Source of the DNA: Marinigracilibium pacificum
GTDB taxonomy: Bacteria; Bacteroidota; Bacteroidia; Cytophagales; Cyclobacteriaceae
DNA: 60,633 nt
Reading direction: 5' to 3'
NCBI RefSeq assembly: GCF_012926615.1
Contig: NZ_JABBNU010000016.1
Span: 1 to 60,633 of the forward strand
In this document: one piece after another, positions 60,586-60,633 of the stretch
How positions within the stretch are numbered: the stretch's first letter is position 1
How the letters are laid out: each line of letters starts with the position of its first letter
Translations under genes and position numbers: made by a program
Notes under the pieces: model-generated
Seen by the model: the letters and a program-made list of their open reading frames with translations, nothing else
What the model was told of the DNA's origin: nothing
Database searches by the model: none

Positions 60586-60633
60586 TTAGAGGATTTTAAG
60601 ATTACCAGGATAATTATTGTACACTTTTTTAAT
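60586..60633 (-). CDS. GxxExxY-family protein, C-terminal end only (cut by window edge)
   Basis: The last 15 codons plus stop (IKKVYNNYPGNLKIL) are identical to the end of the gene at 59392-59838. The frame runs off the right end of the window. This is a second copy about 1.2 kb from the first, in the same family A context. Whether this copy is intact cannot be told here. Confidence 0.75.
   Translation of the reverse strand: MKKVYNNYPGNLKIL

Overview
The window looks like an AT-rich chromosomal segment of a member of the Bacteroidota, probably a free-living or marine Cytophagales-type bacterium. The evidence is a type IX secretion (T9SS) C-terminal sorting domain at 57.4-57.6 kb, many signal-peptidase-II lipoproteins, a propeller-type sensor kinase (Reg_prop/Y_Y_Y), carboxypeptidase-regulatory-like and DUF6090-like proteins, a GxxExxY gene, and genes that generally lack a clear Shine-Dalgarno. 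No rRNA, tRNA, transposase, integrase or CRISPR array was seen.

Region 1 (1-10.7 kb) is the standout. About a dozen small genes, all on the + strand and mostly of unknown function, are separated by long non-coding sequences. The boundaries behave like integron gene cassettes. Each gene is preceded by a GTTRNR-type core. Just after the same gene lies the reverse complement of that core: GTTGTATTG/CAATACAAC, GTTGGCAAT/ATTGCCAAC and GTTGTGAGA/TCTCACAAC are exact 9/9 pairs, and several others are near matches. The trailing core opens an imperfect palindrome of attC type. From 2.7 kb on, the pattern is [repeat R - gene - attC - gene - attC] four times over. R is an ORF-less repeat of up to about 450 bp that ends in its own compact attC-like hairpin. 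Cargo includes a duplicated toxin-antitoxin cassette (one antitoxin copy has a stop codon), an Imm11/DUF1629-like immunity protein, an ATP-grasp (DUF4343-like) protein, a DUF4274 protein, a DUF4348-like lipoprotein, and secreted or membrane proteins. No integrase gene is in the window, so this is either the distal part of an integron or a cluster of attC sites lacking an integrase.

Region 2 (10.9-26 kb) is ordinary chromosome with regulatory and stress genes. It has an ECF sigma operon (alpha/beta hydrolase - sigma factor - membrane protein), a membrane-anchored LuxR-type regulator, a secreted esterase, a SigZ-type sigma factor with an ArsI/CadI-type dioxygenase, an acid-ceramidase-like amidase, an outer-membrane barrel, a macro-domain-like protein, an alpha/beta hydrolase, an AraC regulator and an OsmC protein.

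Region 3 (26-47 kb) holds a TPR lipoprotein, an erythromycin-esterase-family protein, RimK, a GrpB-family protein, a prokaryotic pentameric ligand-gated ion channel, a DUF6090-like protein, a WG-repeat lipoprotein, a DinB protein, a cPLA2-like lipoprotein, an acyltransferase-3 with an ankyrin lipoprotein, an AraC-TM-TPR regulator, a spondin-domain lipoprotein gene broken by an in-frame stop, and a quinone-oxidoreductase-type MDR enzyme.

Region 4 (47-60.6 kb) holds a response regulator/propeller kinase pair, a large coiled-coil secreted protein, a cyclase-family enzyme, a Calx-beta/cadherin-like T9SS cargo protein, DUF3817 and hemerythrin proteins, a solitary R-type attC with a lipoprotein gene, and two GxxExxY loci (one broken, one cut by the window edge).

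Three interspersed non-coding families run through the window: R (cassette array plus one solo copy), family A (a hairpin usually just 3' of genes, with a compensated variant at 60.0 kb) and family B (about 100 bp, three copies between 47.6 and 55.4 kb).
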